Source: Notolepis coatsorum (taxonomy: Eukaryota > Chordata > Actinopteri > Aulopiformes > Paralepididae). From it: DNA of 64,000 nucleotides. Location: assembly GCA_963971535.1 (NCBI GenBank), contig OZ020589.1:96158324-96222323 (forward strand), read 5' to 3'. Shown here in pieces: positions 1-8,955 of this stretch; within the stretch, counting starts at the first letter, position 1; the number at the start of each line of letters is the position of its first letter. The notes beneath the pieces were generated by a model, which saw only the letters and a program-made list of their open reading frames with translations, searched no databases and had not been told where the DNA came from. The translations under genes were made by a program, and so were the position numbers.

Positions 1-786
1 GTGATGGAAAAAAGACACACAAAAAACAACTAAAACAAAAACGCAGATAGATACGATTCTGGTCCATGACCAGTCGGTAGAGTGGTTCGCTCTGAGCGCC
101 GCCCACTCACGGCATTGTTTTGGCAAAAGTTTGAGCATGTTTGTCATAAAGTGACATCATTCATTCTGAATGAATTAGAGAGAGTCCAGCTCGTTAACGG
201 TAAAGGAACGCTAAAGGAATGTTTAAAGGACAGCCGGTAGGCCAGTAAAAGGAAAGGATAAAAGAAATAAAATAAAATAAAAGTATCTACCCCCATACCA
301 CAAATGTCATACGTGGGGGAGAAATAGCAAATAACAAAGTGACTGCGTTATTCAATAGTCTTGTAGGCTAGTCCTCAGCTAGCTCACAGCCGCTACCCCT
401 TACTGGCTAGGATGATTCCCTTTCGTACAGCTGCACTCAGCTGGACCTTGAACAGGTAGCAGCCATCCGACAAGCTAGTGAGCTAGCCAGCTAGCTAGCT
501 CAGTGAACTTCGGATGAAATCCATGGCCTTCTTCGGGTTGTCAAAGCGCCTGGATCCCTCGCCAGTGTCGATTCTGAGCGTGGCAGGGCGCTGCAAAGCA
601 AATTTGACCTGACGTTCGTGTAGGGCTTTCTTGCAGTCTTTGAAGGCATCCCTCTTAGCCTGTGTGCCCCTGGAATAGTCAGGGAAAATCATGACTCGTT
701 TTCCATTCCATCGCAGCTCCCCCTTCTCCTGCGAGGCGCTTAAGATCTTGTCTCTATCTCCAGAGCGAAGAAATCTTGCGATCAAC

Positions 787-1548
787 GTACATGTCAAAAT
801 ACTTCCCAAAAGTCAGTGAATACCACGACCACAACACCAGAGGAAGCTCAACAAATCATGTTAAACCCAGATTCGGCTCAAACAAGGGACTAAACACGTT
901 TAGCAATTATGCCACATCAATTTGGAACGCCCTACCCAAAGCTGTAAAGGAATGTGAATCCCTACCCACATTCAAAACCGCTCTTAAAGAGCACCTACGG
1001 GAGGCTGCAATTCGAAACTGGCCACCGTAAATGTCCAAACCCCCCCACCCCCTCCTAATAGACAGTCTCCTCCCCACCGCATGTATATATTCTCTCCCCG
1101 CCGTTTGTATATTTCTCTCCCACCCACCCACCCCCTCCAAATGTACAGTCTCCTCCCCACGTATGTATATATTCTCTCCCCACCGTATGTATATTTCTCT
1201 CCCACCCACCCACCCCCTCCTAATGTACAGTCCCCTCCCCATCATATGTATATACTCTGCCAGGATCTATGGGTAACAGTACTGTATATTTGAATATCGT
1301 ATATGTCACAAATGTAACAGTACTAAATACCTGTATGTCATGTATGTCCCTATGCCATAAATGTTATGTATGTTGTGGATGTCATAAATGTCACTATGAA
1401 TTGAAAATGGGGGACCCTGATGTAAACAAGACAAAAGTCTTTCTCTGGTCTGCATCCCCTTAACAATTGTGTGTATTGAGCCGTACTGTATTGTACCCAT
1501 TCTGCAATCTGTTAAATAAAGTTTTCATTCATTCATTCATTCATTCAA
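787..1548 (+). mobile_element. 5'-truncated CR1/L2-like LINE inside L1 ORF1
   Basis: Only the last ~80 codons of a non-LTR reverse transcriptase remain (about 790-1030; motif NYATSIWNALPKAVKECES), followed by a C-rich 3' region and a terminal ATTC microsatellite (about 1525-1548). The same protein end occurs at 57.9-58.1 kb, which places the 5' truncation near 787. The bases tcaacgt flank the insert at 782-788 and 1545-1551, consistent with a short target duplication of 5 to 7 bp. It interrupts the antisense L1 ORF1. Tails of short tandem repeats rather than poly-A are typical of the CR1/L2 group. Confidence 0.8.
1064..1262 (+). repeat. ~83-bp tandem repeat in LINE 3' region
   Basis: Two full units and a partial third start at 1064, 1148 and 1230. 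Each runs from a CTCC-rich block through two tgtatat motifs to a CCCACC block. It lies in the 3' untranslated part of the LINE fragment. The apparent ORFs across it on both strands are repeat artefacts. Confidence 0.75.
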
Positions 1549-2082
1549 CGTGCGGCTTCTGTTTCGGTCCTCCGGACAGAGCGGGGAGTGAGTCTGTGAG
1601 CACGCTCGATGTACCACCCCTTAGCGGGGGTAGTGATGCCCAGCAGCTCCGGTATGAGATTCTCGAGGAAGGTAGTTGCATCCCCCGTCTCGCTGCCCTC
1701 CGGTATCCCGACGAAGCGTAGGTTATTGCGTCTGCTTCTGTCCTCCATGTCGTCAATTTTCTCCCGGATAGCCTCCATCTCAGCTCTGGTAGCGGGTGGG
1801 TCAGCCTGTAGCTGTTTGTCGGCGTCCTCCAGAAAGCCCAGTCTCCCCTCCCTTTTGGTCCACGTTGGCACCCCCTGAGCGTAAACCTTCCTTTTTAGTG
1901 ATACTCTGAGGTGGATTTTTCTGTTTGCTCGCCATTTTCAAACTCCCAAAATAATCGCCCCTCTATGACGACTTTGTTGTGTCCATTTGCCGACTCCGGA
2001 TACTATTTTCGGATATAAATATAGATGCCACTGCGAGCAGCTCTCTCTCAAGCGGCCATCTTCTTCACCGCATCACGTGACC

Positions 2083-2238
2083 AAGACTGGAGGACGTCGA
2101 CTGGGGCATGCTCCGGTCGAGCTCCAGTGACGTCAGTGAATATGTGGATGTTGTAGTCAGTTTCATAACAAGGTTAGCTGACAACATTGTCCCCACAAAG
2201 AAGGTGCAGGTTTTCCTAGCCCCTTTCGCGACTGTGAT
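2083..2238 (+). mobile_element. CR1/L2-type LINE fragment, + orientation
   Basis: The + strand translates, with small frameshifts, to a linker found downstream of the endonuclease in CR1/L2-type LINEs (DVSEYVDVVVSFITRLADN then VPTKKVQVF). The endonuclease-proximal part of a similar LINE lies at 3205-4062 on the opposite strand, ending just short of this linker. The two pieces therefore face each other across the long inverted repeat at 2239-3202. Family assignment rests on motif recognition only. Confidence 0.5.
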
Positions 2239-3202
2239 GCACGCCAACAAGGTTTGGCCGAGTGAATCCACAGTCCCTTGCTCCTAAATGGGAAACCAAC
2301 CTAGATTTACCCTGAAGAACTGGCGTTGCTAATAAACATTTAAAATAATTTTTATAAACTCGTCAACATTGCTCAAAACGGCTTTAGCTGGGTGGTCAGG
2401 TGGCGTAACGGAGATTGCGTTCGTCACCAAACCCCGGAGCGGCTAGATTCGCCTGTTCGAATCCAGCTCACAGCTCCGGGGTTGTCACCAGCTTGGCTGG
2501 CCGTTCACACTAATACAATTGGCAGTATTAGAGGGTGGGAGAAGCTGGCGGGGTGGGTCCGGGTCGTTGTAAACAGCGACTCCTACAGTTCGGTCGGGGC
2601 GCCTGCTAAGCGCGGATAGGACTTGAGTGGGATAGTGTGATCCTTCCACACGCTACGCCCTCTCAATGAGAATCCGCGCTGCCAGGTGAAAAAGAAGCGG
2701 TTGATTGGCTGGATGTGTGTCGGAGGAAGCACGTGATAGCCTCCACTCTCCCAGACAGACTGTGGGGGGTAAGTGCGCAGCGACCAGGAAGGGGATTGGG
2801 AATTGGCATAACTACTAACATTGGGATGGGAGAAAATCGGAGGAAAATGGAGGGGGAAAAAGATTAAAAAAAAAAAAAAAAAAAAAAAAAACGGCTTTAG
2901 CTGCCTGATGCGCCTGCGCTGTGATCACAGCACAGGGGCATCAGGCACCCAATGCCGGAAATAAAGCTGTGTTGACCAGTTTATAAAAACTATTTAAAAT
3001 GTTTATTAGCAACGCCAAGCTTTCAAACCCTAACGTTTGTCTGTTCGAAACCCTCGTGCAACTGTGAGTACCTTTGAAATTTCTCTGATACTTGTATAAC
3101 GAACAGTTTGGGTAGGACCAGTTCTTCAGGGTAAATCTAGGTTGGTTTCCCATTTAGGAGCAAGGGACTGTGGATTCACTCGGCCAAACCTTGTTGGCAT
3201 GC
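2239..3202. repeat. Long imperfect inverted repeat (fold-back structure)
   Basis: The left arm (about 2239-2390) is the reverse complement of the right arm (about 2946-3202): gccaacaaggtttggccgag at 2242 answers cggccaaaccttgttggc at 3181, and both arms share the stretch ending in a gaagaactgg-type motif and the 'aataaacattt' stretch. The right arm has about 100 bp extra (about 3018-3121). The apex is itself a palindrome (about 2904-2945, centred on gtgatcac). The SINE at 2391-2887 was inserted next to the apex. It could be a fold-back transposon or a palindrome formed during an aberrant LINE insertion. Confidence 0.75.
2391..2887 (+). mobile_element. tRNA-derived SINE, copy 1
   Basis: This is a ~497-bp SINE ending in a poly-A run (2867-2890). 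The head carries a box-B-like gttcgaatcc (about 2456) and a degenerate box A. The body is nearly identical to the copy at 36099-36595. Perfect flanking duplications (acggctttagctg at 2378-2390 and 2891-2903) define the insertion. Poly-A plus a long target duplication points to mobilisation by L1-type machinery. Compared with copy 2, part of the head hairpin is deleted near 2440. Confidence 0.88.
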
Positions 3203-3204
3203 AG

Positions 3205-4062
3205 TGCGTCTTGTAGCGTGGCCTCTGAGCTCTTGGACCACTGCTTCACCTCTCGCGACACAACAGCCTCACAGGCTCTCTGTTTGTAGCCAGGCAAAAG
3301 AAAGATGGCGTTGTGGTCAGATTTACCTAGCAGAGGTGTTGGTACTGCCTTATAGCCCTGTTTGATCCAACGTATTCTCCCCCCTAGTGGTGCATGTGAT
3401 GTGTTGGTAAAAGTTTAGCATAACTTTTTTTAAATTAGCCTTATTGAAATCGCCGGCTACAATCTGGGTGTTTGTTTTGGTGCCGGTTCAAATAGTCCTG
3501 TAGGTCTGCCAGAGCTTTGGCGGTATCTGCTTGCGGTGGGATGTATACTGCTGTTGTTATTATGGCTGTGAATTCCCGGGGGAGATAAAACGGGCGACAA
3601 AGGATGGATAAATGTTCAAGGTCCAGCGAACAGGAGTGGGAAATAATCTTCACCTCCTTGGGGCTGCACCAGCCGTTGTTCGTCAAGAAGCAGACCCCTC
3701 CACCTATGGACTTTCCCGACTCTTCTGTTCGGTCAGCGCGGAAGACAGAGAAGGAATCAGATGGGATGATGTTATGATCCGGTGTTGATGGCTTCAACCA
3801 TGTCTCCGTAAAGCATAGGATGTTGCAGTCCCTCACGTCCCGTTGGAATCTAATCCTTGCTCTGAGATCATCCATCTTATTCTCCAGCGAACGTACATTC
3901 GCCAACAGAATCGATGGGATTGCGGGCCGGTAAGCAGAACTCTTTAGCCTGATTCTGATTCCACTTCTCCGTCCTCTGTGCTTCCGTTTGATCGCGCCGC
4001 CTTTTCCATTGTCCCCGTCTTTGTCCTTGTCTCGTCTTATTTCCGATGGCCAATCTTGGCAA
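3205..4062 (-). pseudogene. CR1/L2-type LINE endonuclease region, degenerate
   Basis: This is the antisense N-terminal part of a non-LTR retrotransposon ORF2. A basic leader (4062-3905) shifts frame into an apurinic-type endonuclease domain: LLANVRSLENKMDDLRARI near 3900, ILCFTETWLKPS near 3810, GGGVCFLTNN near 3690 and AVYIPPQAD near 3530. The D-F catalytic segment and the SDH-type motif can be followed in other frames down to about 3210, where the sequence enters the inverted repeat. Multiple frameshifts make it non-functional. Confidence 0.75.
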
Positions 4063-5110
4063 AAAGTGTCGTTAAACTCCTCTTTCAGTCCGGAATTTAA
4101 GTGGTCGTATGACGTCCATGCCAGCGTGGTTTATAAAAAAAAGTATTAAAAATAAACATAATAACTAGAAGTGCGCACAATCTCTGCGGAGCAAAACCAA
4201 TGGCAAATGACCTCGGTCGCGCCATCGTATTCACCACCTATGAAGCAGGGGTTTCATTACTCACCAAGACAGCTTTGTTGATCGACGGCGAAAGAAAAGA
4301 GAAGATGAAGATGAGGAATCAGACCACCACTCCTCCAGCTCAGTGGTTAGACTGGTGTGTAGTGCTCAATCACTCTGTTACCCAGGGACTGGTTAGACTG
4401 GTGTGTAGTGCTCAATCACACTGTTACCCAGTTCACTGCCACTGCCGTCAGCTGGATACTTGGTGTGGTACATGGATACAGGCTCGGCGTGGTGCAGAAG
4501 ATCTACGATTCCTAGAAGAGCAGCGGTTACTTACAGTATCGGCCCTCGTAGTCAGCACAGGCAGTCCCCACTCTGTATGAACCCTCAGCCTCGGGCTCAG
4601 TGCCTCTAATCATTGGAGAGGGTTTTCCATTGATACCTTCTCCAGCAAACAGCAGGAGCTCTCAATGTCATGTGCGGTCACACCGACTACGAGAGCCATC
4701 TGCCTTGAGTGCTTCCCTTGGCAGCTCAGAATGCAACAGGTCTGTGTCCTGGGTGTTTTTAGGGGGTTTGGGGCTGCTACTCCGCTAGCATGGAAGTATT
4801 TTTCCCTTGCCATCTTTCTTAGAGTGATGACAGAGAAAGACAGTGTTCAGTTGATCTCTCACTACCACAGTGGCTAACCACGCTACTCTGTCACAGCAGT
4901 GTTCTCGCTGTAAGATGCTGCAGCTGTCTTTCAGCGTCACCGAACTGGCTTGGAGAGTAAGACGACACGTGTCTCCACCTAGCTATTCTAGTGAATCACC
5001 TCACCAGACTGGGTTCGGGTTGCAGCCAAGCCAGCAGGCAGATCATTCGGCAGATCATTTGACTCATGTCAGGCTTACAGAACCCAGACAGGAGAGAGAG
5101 ATGTCCTGGT
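4063..5110. other. No gene recognised; short 46-bp duplication
   Basis: No exon or element could be recognised. Open frames at 4200-4580 and 4870-5118 have no familiar domains and no coding-like features that I could support. A 46-bp direct duplication starting ggttagactgg occurs at 4345 and 4391. Earlier creatine kinase exons were sought here and not found. Confidence 0.5.
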
Positions 5111-5320
5111 CAGTGTAGAGGACATGTACTATAGTTGTCTCTACATCAGTGTCTCTAGGTGTTGAAGTCAGTATGGAGGACATGTACTAGAGTTATCTCT
5201 ACATCAGTGTCTCTAGGTGTTGGTCAGTATGGAGGACATGTACTAGAGTTATCTCTACATCAGTGTCTCTAGGTGTTGAGGTCAGTATGGAGGACATGTA
5301 CTAGAGTTATCTCTACATAT
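5111..5320. repeat. ~57-bp minisatellite
   Basis: Four units, the last partial, begin tcagtatggaggacatgtac (first copy slightly diverged), continue through ttatctctacatcagtgtct and end in aggtgttg. Units two to four are almost identical. Confidence 0.85.
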
Positions 5321-5540
5321 AACCCCTATAGCCGTTACAGAGGCTGGGAAAAAGGAAAGGGTAAAGTATATGTTCCTGTTCTCAGTCAGCGTGTGGCTGA
5401 TTCAGCTCAGGACGTTGTCAGACATTGCTTCACCTTTTTCAGTTCTGGGAAGTGAACAGGAGAGAAGAGTCTCATGGTTTGGTCTCTCTTGGCCACATGC
5501 AGGATAGACCACTGCACTTCCGTGTTACATTGGCCTCGTG

Positions 5541-6025
5541 GAGGAGAGAGCGGGGGGAGAAAATGAATGAATGTGGATGAGAGCTTTGACATTAAGTGGT
5601 TGTAGCTACGGCTGTGGGGTTGCTGGAGACATGATCCAATAGACTTTTATACGCCTGAGTCTCCTGAACACGGAGCGACCAATCCCAATTCTCGGCCGAG
5701 CTATAGTCACTTCCCCGCACCTACTCCCGAACGACACACGCGCAGATTGATAAACCTAATGTAAATCTCTGGACAATCCAGAGAGACTCGGTGGGCAATC
5801 TGCGCATGCGGAGTTCGGGAGTAGATGCGGAAAAGTGACTATACAGTAGTTCGTCCGAGAAAGTGCAAATCGACTTGGGATTGGTCTCTCCGTGTTCAGG
5901 AGACTCAGGCGTATAAAAGTATATTGGATCATGTCTCCAGCACCCCCACAGCCGTAGCTACAACCACTTATGTCAAGGCTCTCATCCACATTCATTAATT
6001 TTCTCCCCCCGCTCTCTCTCCCATG
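5541..6025. repeat. 0.5-kb inverted repeat with promoter-like arms
   Basis: Arms at about 5541-5750 and 5790-6025 are reverse complements with small indels, around a ~40-bp spacer. The outer ends read gagagcggggggagaaaat and its complement. The right arm contains ctgcgcatgcgga (like an NRF1 site) and gtataaaagt (TATA-like); the mirror forms in the left arm are weaker. No target duplication was evident. It may be a MITE-like fold-back element or a duplicated promoter fragment. It ends about 200 bp before the first kinase exon. Confidence 0.75.
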
Positions 6026-6223
6026 ATTTCAGAATACCGGAAGTGTTGCGGTGGTCTATGGGAAGTTATTGTACAGTCAGCTGTTGTCCCATGTGACCTT
6101 CTGCTTGTGAAGGAGGCTACGTGAGTTGAGTTCGGCGGGAGGCCAGGCTTCGCTTCGATATCACCCACGGTGCAGGTTTAGAAGCGAACCGCCCCACTAA
6201 CACACTCTCTACCTGTCTTGAAG

Positions 6224-6377
6224 CCCTGGAACATTTGGAACAAGAGATTCCAGGAAAGCTGTACTCCGTGGGGGAACTGACCGATGAGGAGGGGAAGGGA
6301 GTGATGGTGGAGGCCCCCTCTTCCTCCCAACTAAGGACCGGGGTGGCCCGTGACTGGCCTGACGCCAGAGCAATATG
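6224..6377 (+). CDS. Creatine-kinase-like gene, exon equivalent to exon 5
   Basis: The exon encodes the N-lobe/C-lobe linker region of a phosphagen kinase, which transfers phosphate between ATP and creatine-type guanidino compounds. The acceptor follows a pyrimidine tract (ctctctacctgtcttgaag, ending at 6223) and the donor is gttagt at 6378. The product contains EHLEQEIPGKLYSVGELT and ends RTGVARDWPDARAIW, the last tryptophan codon being split by the intron as at Trp218 of vertebrate creatine kinases. The usual exon is 172 nt and this one is 154 nt, so six residues are missing in frame near the EAPSSSQ stretch. Exon 4 was not found upstream. Whether the gene is functional is uncertain. Confidence 0.85.
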
Positions 6378-6960
6378 GTTAGTCTTATTGCCTATTTCTT
6401 TCCCCCGTGGATTCCTTTTTAAATTTAAAGGTGTTGTAAGTGGTGTCTTCTTTGTTAAAATAAGTGGTCTACGTGTTAAGATAATAGCTCTACATTCTGA
6501 CAGCCATCACTGATATAGAGTGTTTGGTCAGTAACATGGGTATCCCAGTCCCTCTGCTCTGCAGTAAACAGAGAATTGCCGTTGGTCAGTGTGTGACTGC
6601 ATTTTTTGGAATAGTACTGCTGTTGCTAAAGTACATAAATGCAAGGCACGGTCCTGGACAAAGTGCAAACCGTGTGAGGTGCCAGCTTAAAGAGGCAGTT
6701 AAACAAATATTTTGAAATATATAATTTCCCTCTTATCCGCAGTGCTATCTATCCATCCAGATAGTTTGGTTTTGGGTTTTATTGGCAGAGTCTTTGAGGT
6801 ATCTGACATCACTCCGATACAATGGAGCTGGAAAACTCAACAGCATAAATCATGACTTGGTTACTCAAGATAATGCAGACCTTGTTGTGAGCAGTTATGT
6901 AGGAACAATTTTCTATCAAAGTACACCTGGCGGCATAATAATGTATGCAAGTGTAACACA
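6378..6960 (+). other. Kinase intron sequence, nothing else recognised
   Basis: This is unique-looking intronic DNA between the first visible kinase exon and the GTA microsatellite. The short open frames at 6524 and 6782 show no recognisable domain. The intron continues through the repeats at 6961-7575 to the acceptor at 7878. Confidence 0.55.
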
Positions 6961-6961
6961 T

Positions 6962-7021
<60 letters not shown>

Positions 7022-7042
7022 ATAATAGTAATAGTAATAGTA

Positions 7043-7123
<81 letters not shown>

Positions 7124-7143
7124 GTAGTGTAGTAGTAGTAGTA
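6961..7143. repeat. (GTA)n/(AAT)n microsatellite
   Basis: A run of about 19 GTA units grades through mixed aatagt units into about 28 AAT units and back to GTA. The poly-valine, poly-isoleucine and poly-leucine frames that cross it are artefacts. Confidence 0.97.
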
Positions 7144-7203
7144 ATAGTAGTAGGAACTAAATGCAGGACACAGGCAGGGGCAGATGGTGAATTAAGGACC
7201 AAC

Positions 7204-7575
7204 ATTAGGGATGTAACACAGAACAGACAGGCAGGTGAGTAGGAACAGACAGACGGAAAGATAACAGGTGAGTAGGAACAGACAGACAGACATACAGACA
7301 GGGAGATAACAGGTGAGTAGGAACAGACAGACAGGGAGATAACAGGTGAGTAGGAACAGACAGACAGGGAGATAACAGGTGAGTAGGAACAGACAGACAG
7401 GAAGCTAACAGGTGAGTAGGAACAGACAGGCAGGGAGATAACAGGTGAGTAGGAACAGACAGACAGGGAGATAACAGGTGAGTAGGAACAGACAGGCAGG
7501 GAGATAACAGGTGAGTAGGAACAGACAGGCAGGGAGATAACAGGTGAGTAGGAACAGACAGACAGGGAGATAACA
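7204..7575. repeat. 33-bp minisatellite carrying splice-donor motif
   Basis: Ten units contain caggtgagtaggaacagac, starting at 7231, 7264, 7309, 7342, 7375, 7408, 7441, 7474, 7507 and 7540. The spacing is 33 bp except for the second unit, which is longer. Each unit includes CAG|GTGAGT, a consensus 5' splice site, in the sense orientation of the host gene intron. The periodic antisense frame (SVCSYSPVISLP repeated) is not a gene. Confidence 0.95.
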
Positions 7576-7878
7576 TGTCGAGAGGTACAAAACATAATAC
7601 AAAAACAATATAGAAACAGAAAAGAAAAAAACAATTCAAATAAAAAAACAACTACAGACTGAGGAGAAATGGTTGGCCATTATAGATTTAAACTGACCAA
7701 CGACTGAGTTTTAAGGTGTCTTTATTGTCTATATTAATATATTATAGAGGGATTCTCCTTTTAAATCCTAGTTGGACCATTAGCACAAGTCAAGGTTTCT
7801 TCATGGTCTTCTTTATTCCTCTAATTAAAATGTTATTGTCAAGAGTGAAATGTCTCTTTTATGATGTCTTTATTGCAG
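7576..7878 (+). other. End of kinase intron 5 equivalent
   Basis: Intronic, A/T-rich sequence ends in the acceptor tctttattgcag at 7867-7878. Nothing else is recognised. Confidence 0.6.
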
Positions 7879-8002
7879 GGTTAGCAAAGACGGTAGCCTG
7901 GTGGTCTGGATAAACCTGGAGGACCACCTCAAGCTGGTGTCCACACGAGAAGATGGCAACATCGCAGAGGCATTTAAATGCATCTGTATCAATGTCCTCA
8001 AG
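7879..8002 (+). CDS. Creatine-kinase-like gene, exon equivalent to exon 6
   Basis: The exon is 124 nt, exactly the length of creatine kinase exon 6. The first base completes the split tryptophan codon and 41 codons follow: VSKDGSLVVWINLEDHLKLV then STREDGNIAEAFKCICINVL and a lysine. The acceptor is tattgcag and the donor gtcagt at 8003. In vertebrate enzymes the corresponding segment reads NEEDHLR; here Glu231 is leucine, Glu232 is kept and nucleotide-contacting Arg236 is lysine (numbering from established muscle creatine kinase). The following intron is about 44.3 kb. Open frame and good splice sites argue for recent or current expression; the substitutions argue against ordinary catalysis. 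Confidence 0.9.
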
Positions 8003-8072
8003 GTCAGTACAGCAGTCTATTCAGTTTAGGTTATACTACAGGAAACTACAGCTGAGTGTTTAGTCTTATGGT

Positions 8073-8374
8073 CTTGACAGACTGATTCACTATCAAAGAC
8101 AACAACAGGCTTGCAGTTTTAACTTGACAGACTGATTCACTATCAAAGACAACAACAGGCTTGCAGTTTTAACTCGACAGACTGATTCATTATCAAAGAC
8201 AACACAACAACAGGCTTGCCATTTTAACTTGACAGACTGATTCACTATCAAAGACAACAACAGGCTTGCCGTTTTAACTTGACAGACTGATTCACTATCA
8301 AAGACAACAACAGGCTTGCAGTTTTAACTTGAAAGACTGATTCACTATAAAAGATAACAGGCTTGTAGTCTTAA
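8073..8374. repeat. 50-bp tandem repeat, six copies
   Basis: Units start with cttgacagactgattcac at 8073, 8123, 8173, 8228, 8278 and 8328; the third is lengthened by 5 bp. Each monomer has a TTAA (gttttaactt). The last monomer is cut at its TTAA at 8371-8374 by a piggyBac-like element, and related monomers resume at 50959-51006 and 51889 onward. Confidence 0.93.
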
Positions 8375-8815
8375 CTCATTGAGCGCCACGCTCTTTCCCC
8401 ATCCTTACTCAATGGCGCCAGCGTTATTGACCATTTTAGCCATGTTTGCGGACCCATCGTGTGTTCTGTATTATAGCTATGGAGACAATAGTATGGCTCA
8501 TTTGACAGGCATTGTTCATAGTCCATTACTGAACAATTAGTTCATTTCTAGACACTGTAGTTTGTTACACGCTACACGCTAAACATCGCCCCTTTCCAAA
8601 ATAATCCAGTATTTTTCCATAGATTGCGAGATACGACACGTTATATGCAATAAGCGCAAATCGTTCTGGTTGATCGCCTGAAACCCCAAATACTCCCAAA
8701 TCAAAGATATATACCATGTACATATGTGCCTTCACAAAATCATCAAGCGGGGGGGGGGGGGGGGGGGGGGGGGTCGTTTCAACTAGAAACTGTGATCGTG
8801 TTTGTCGAGCATGTT
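8375..8815 (+). mobile_element. piggyBac-like element A, left part
   Basis: The element starts right after TTAA (8371-8374) with CTCATTGAGCGCCA. The matching end lies at 50958 (reverse complement CTTATTTAGCGCCA) next to TTAA 50959-50962. The interior shares a 'ctatgg.gacaatagtatgg' segment and a poly-G block followed by tcgttt (about 8750-8780) with element B at 51007-51888 in reverse orientation. There is no transposase frame. TTAA targets and short terminal repeats are the piggyBac hallmark. The 42 kb between the two ends is later insertions. Confidence 0.72.
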
Positions 8816-8955
8816 TTTAGATTAGATTAGATTCACTTATTGTCATTACACAGTACAAGACAGTGCAACGAGATTGTGTACGTCTAACCAGTATGTGACA
8901 ATCAACAGTCAGTTGCAATATAAAACACATATAAATAATAAGGAGAAAAGGAATA
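8816..8955 (-). mobile_element. Probable LINE/SINE tail fragment, antisense
   Basis: The tandem motif ttagattagattagattcac followed by a 'ttattgtcattacacagtaca' type stretch resembles the 3' ends of a LINE-derived repeat common in fish genomes, read on the minus strand. No coding sequence remains. The family was recognised by eye only. Confidence 0.4.

Larger units (their letters stand above)
495..1935 (-). pseudogene. L1 ORF1 protein, interrupted and frameshifted
   Basis: This is the RNA-binding chaperone of an L1-type element (ORF1p). On the minus strand a start codon at 1935 opens a basic N-terminus. The frame shifts near 1870 and continues as a coiled coil with the ORF1p core motif RRNNLRFVGIPEG and an IERAHR motif, ending at 1545 at the LINE insertion. 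The C-terminal RNA-binding part resumes at about 782-495 (LIARFLRSGDRDKIL, then MIFPDYSRGTQAKR). Joining across the insertion still leaves the halves one base out of frame, so the copy had decayed independently. No function is expected. Confidence 0.8.
1..2082 (-). mobile_element. L1-type LINE (copy C), 5' portion
   Basis: An L1-clade retrotransposon lies antisense. Reading the minus strand, a 5' leader (about 2082-1936) precedes a broken ORF1 (1935-495), and the remaining 494 bases look like the spacer between ORF1 and ORF2, with ORF2 expected beyond the left edge. The spacer has no long frame, only AG/CT-rich tetranucleotide runs near 480-505 and a small palindrome near 164-180. A CR1/L2-like LINE sits inside ORF1. 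The exact 5' end is not resolved because the sequence passes into other LINE-derived DNA around 2083. Confidence 0.7.

Noticed and set aside
4200..5118. Open frames as upstream kinase exons
   Set aside because: None contains the residues expected of creatine kinase exons 2-4, and no consistent splice sites were found.
6782..7132. ORF with long valine and isoleucine runs
   Set aside because: It is the translation of the GTA/AAT microsatellite.
6861..7634. 257-codon antisense ORF with repeated SVCSYSPVI motif
   Set aside because: It arises from the 33-bp minisatellite and the adjacent microsatellite; the period is a multiple of three, so the frame stays open by chance.
7204..8374. Regularly spaced repeats that could suggest a CRISPR array
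   Set aside because: They are tandem units without unique spacers in a vertebrate intron; no cas genes.
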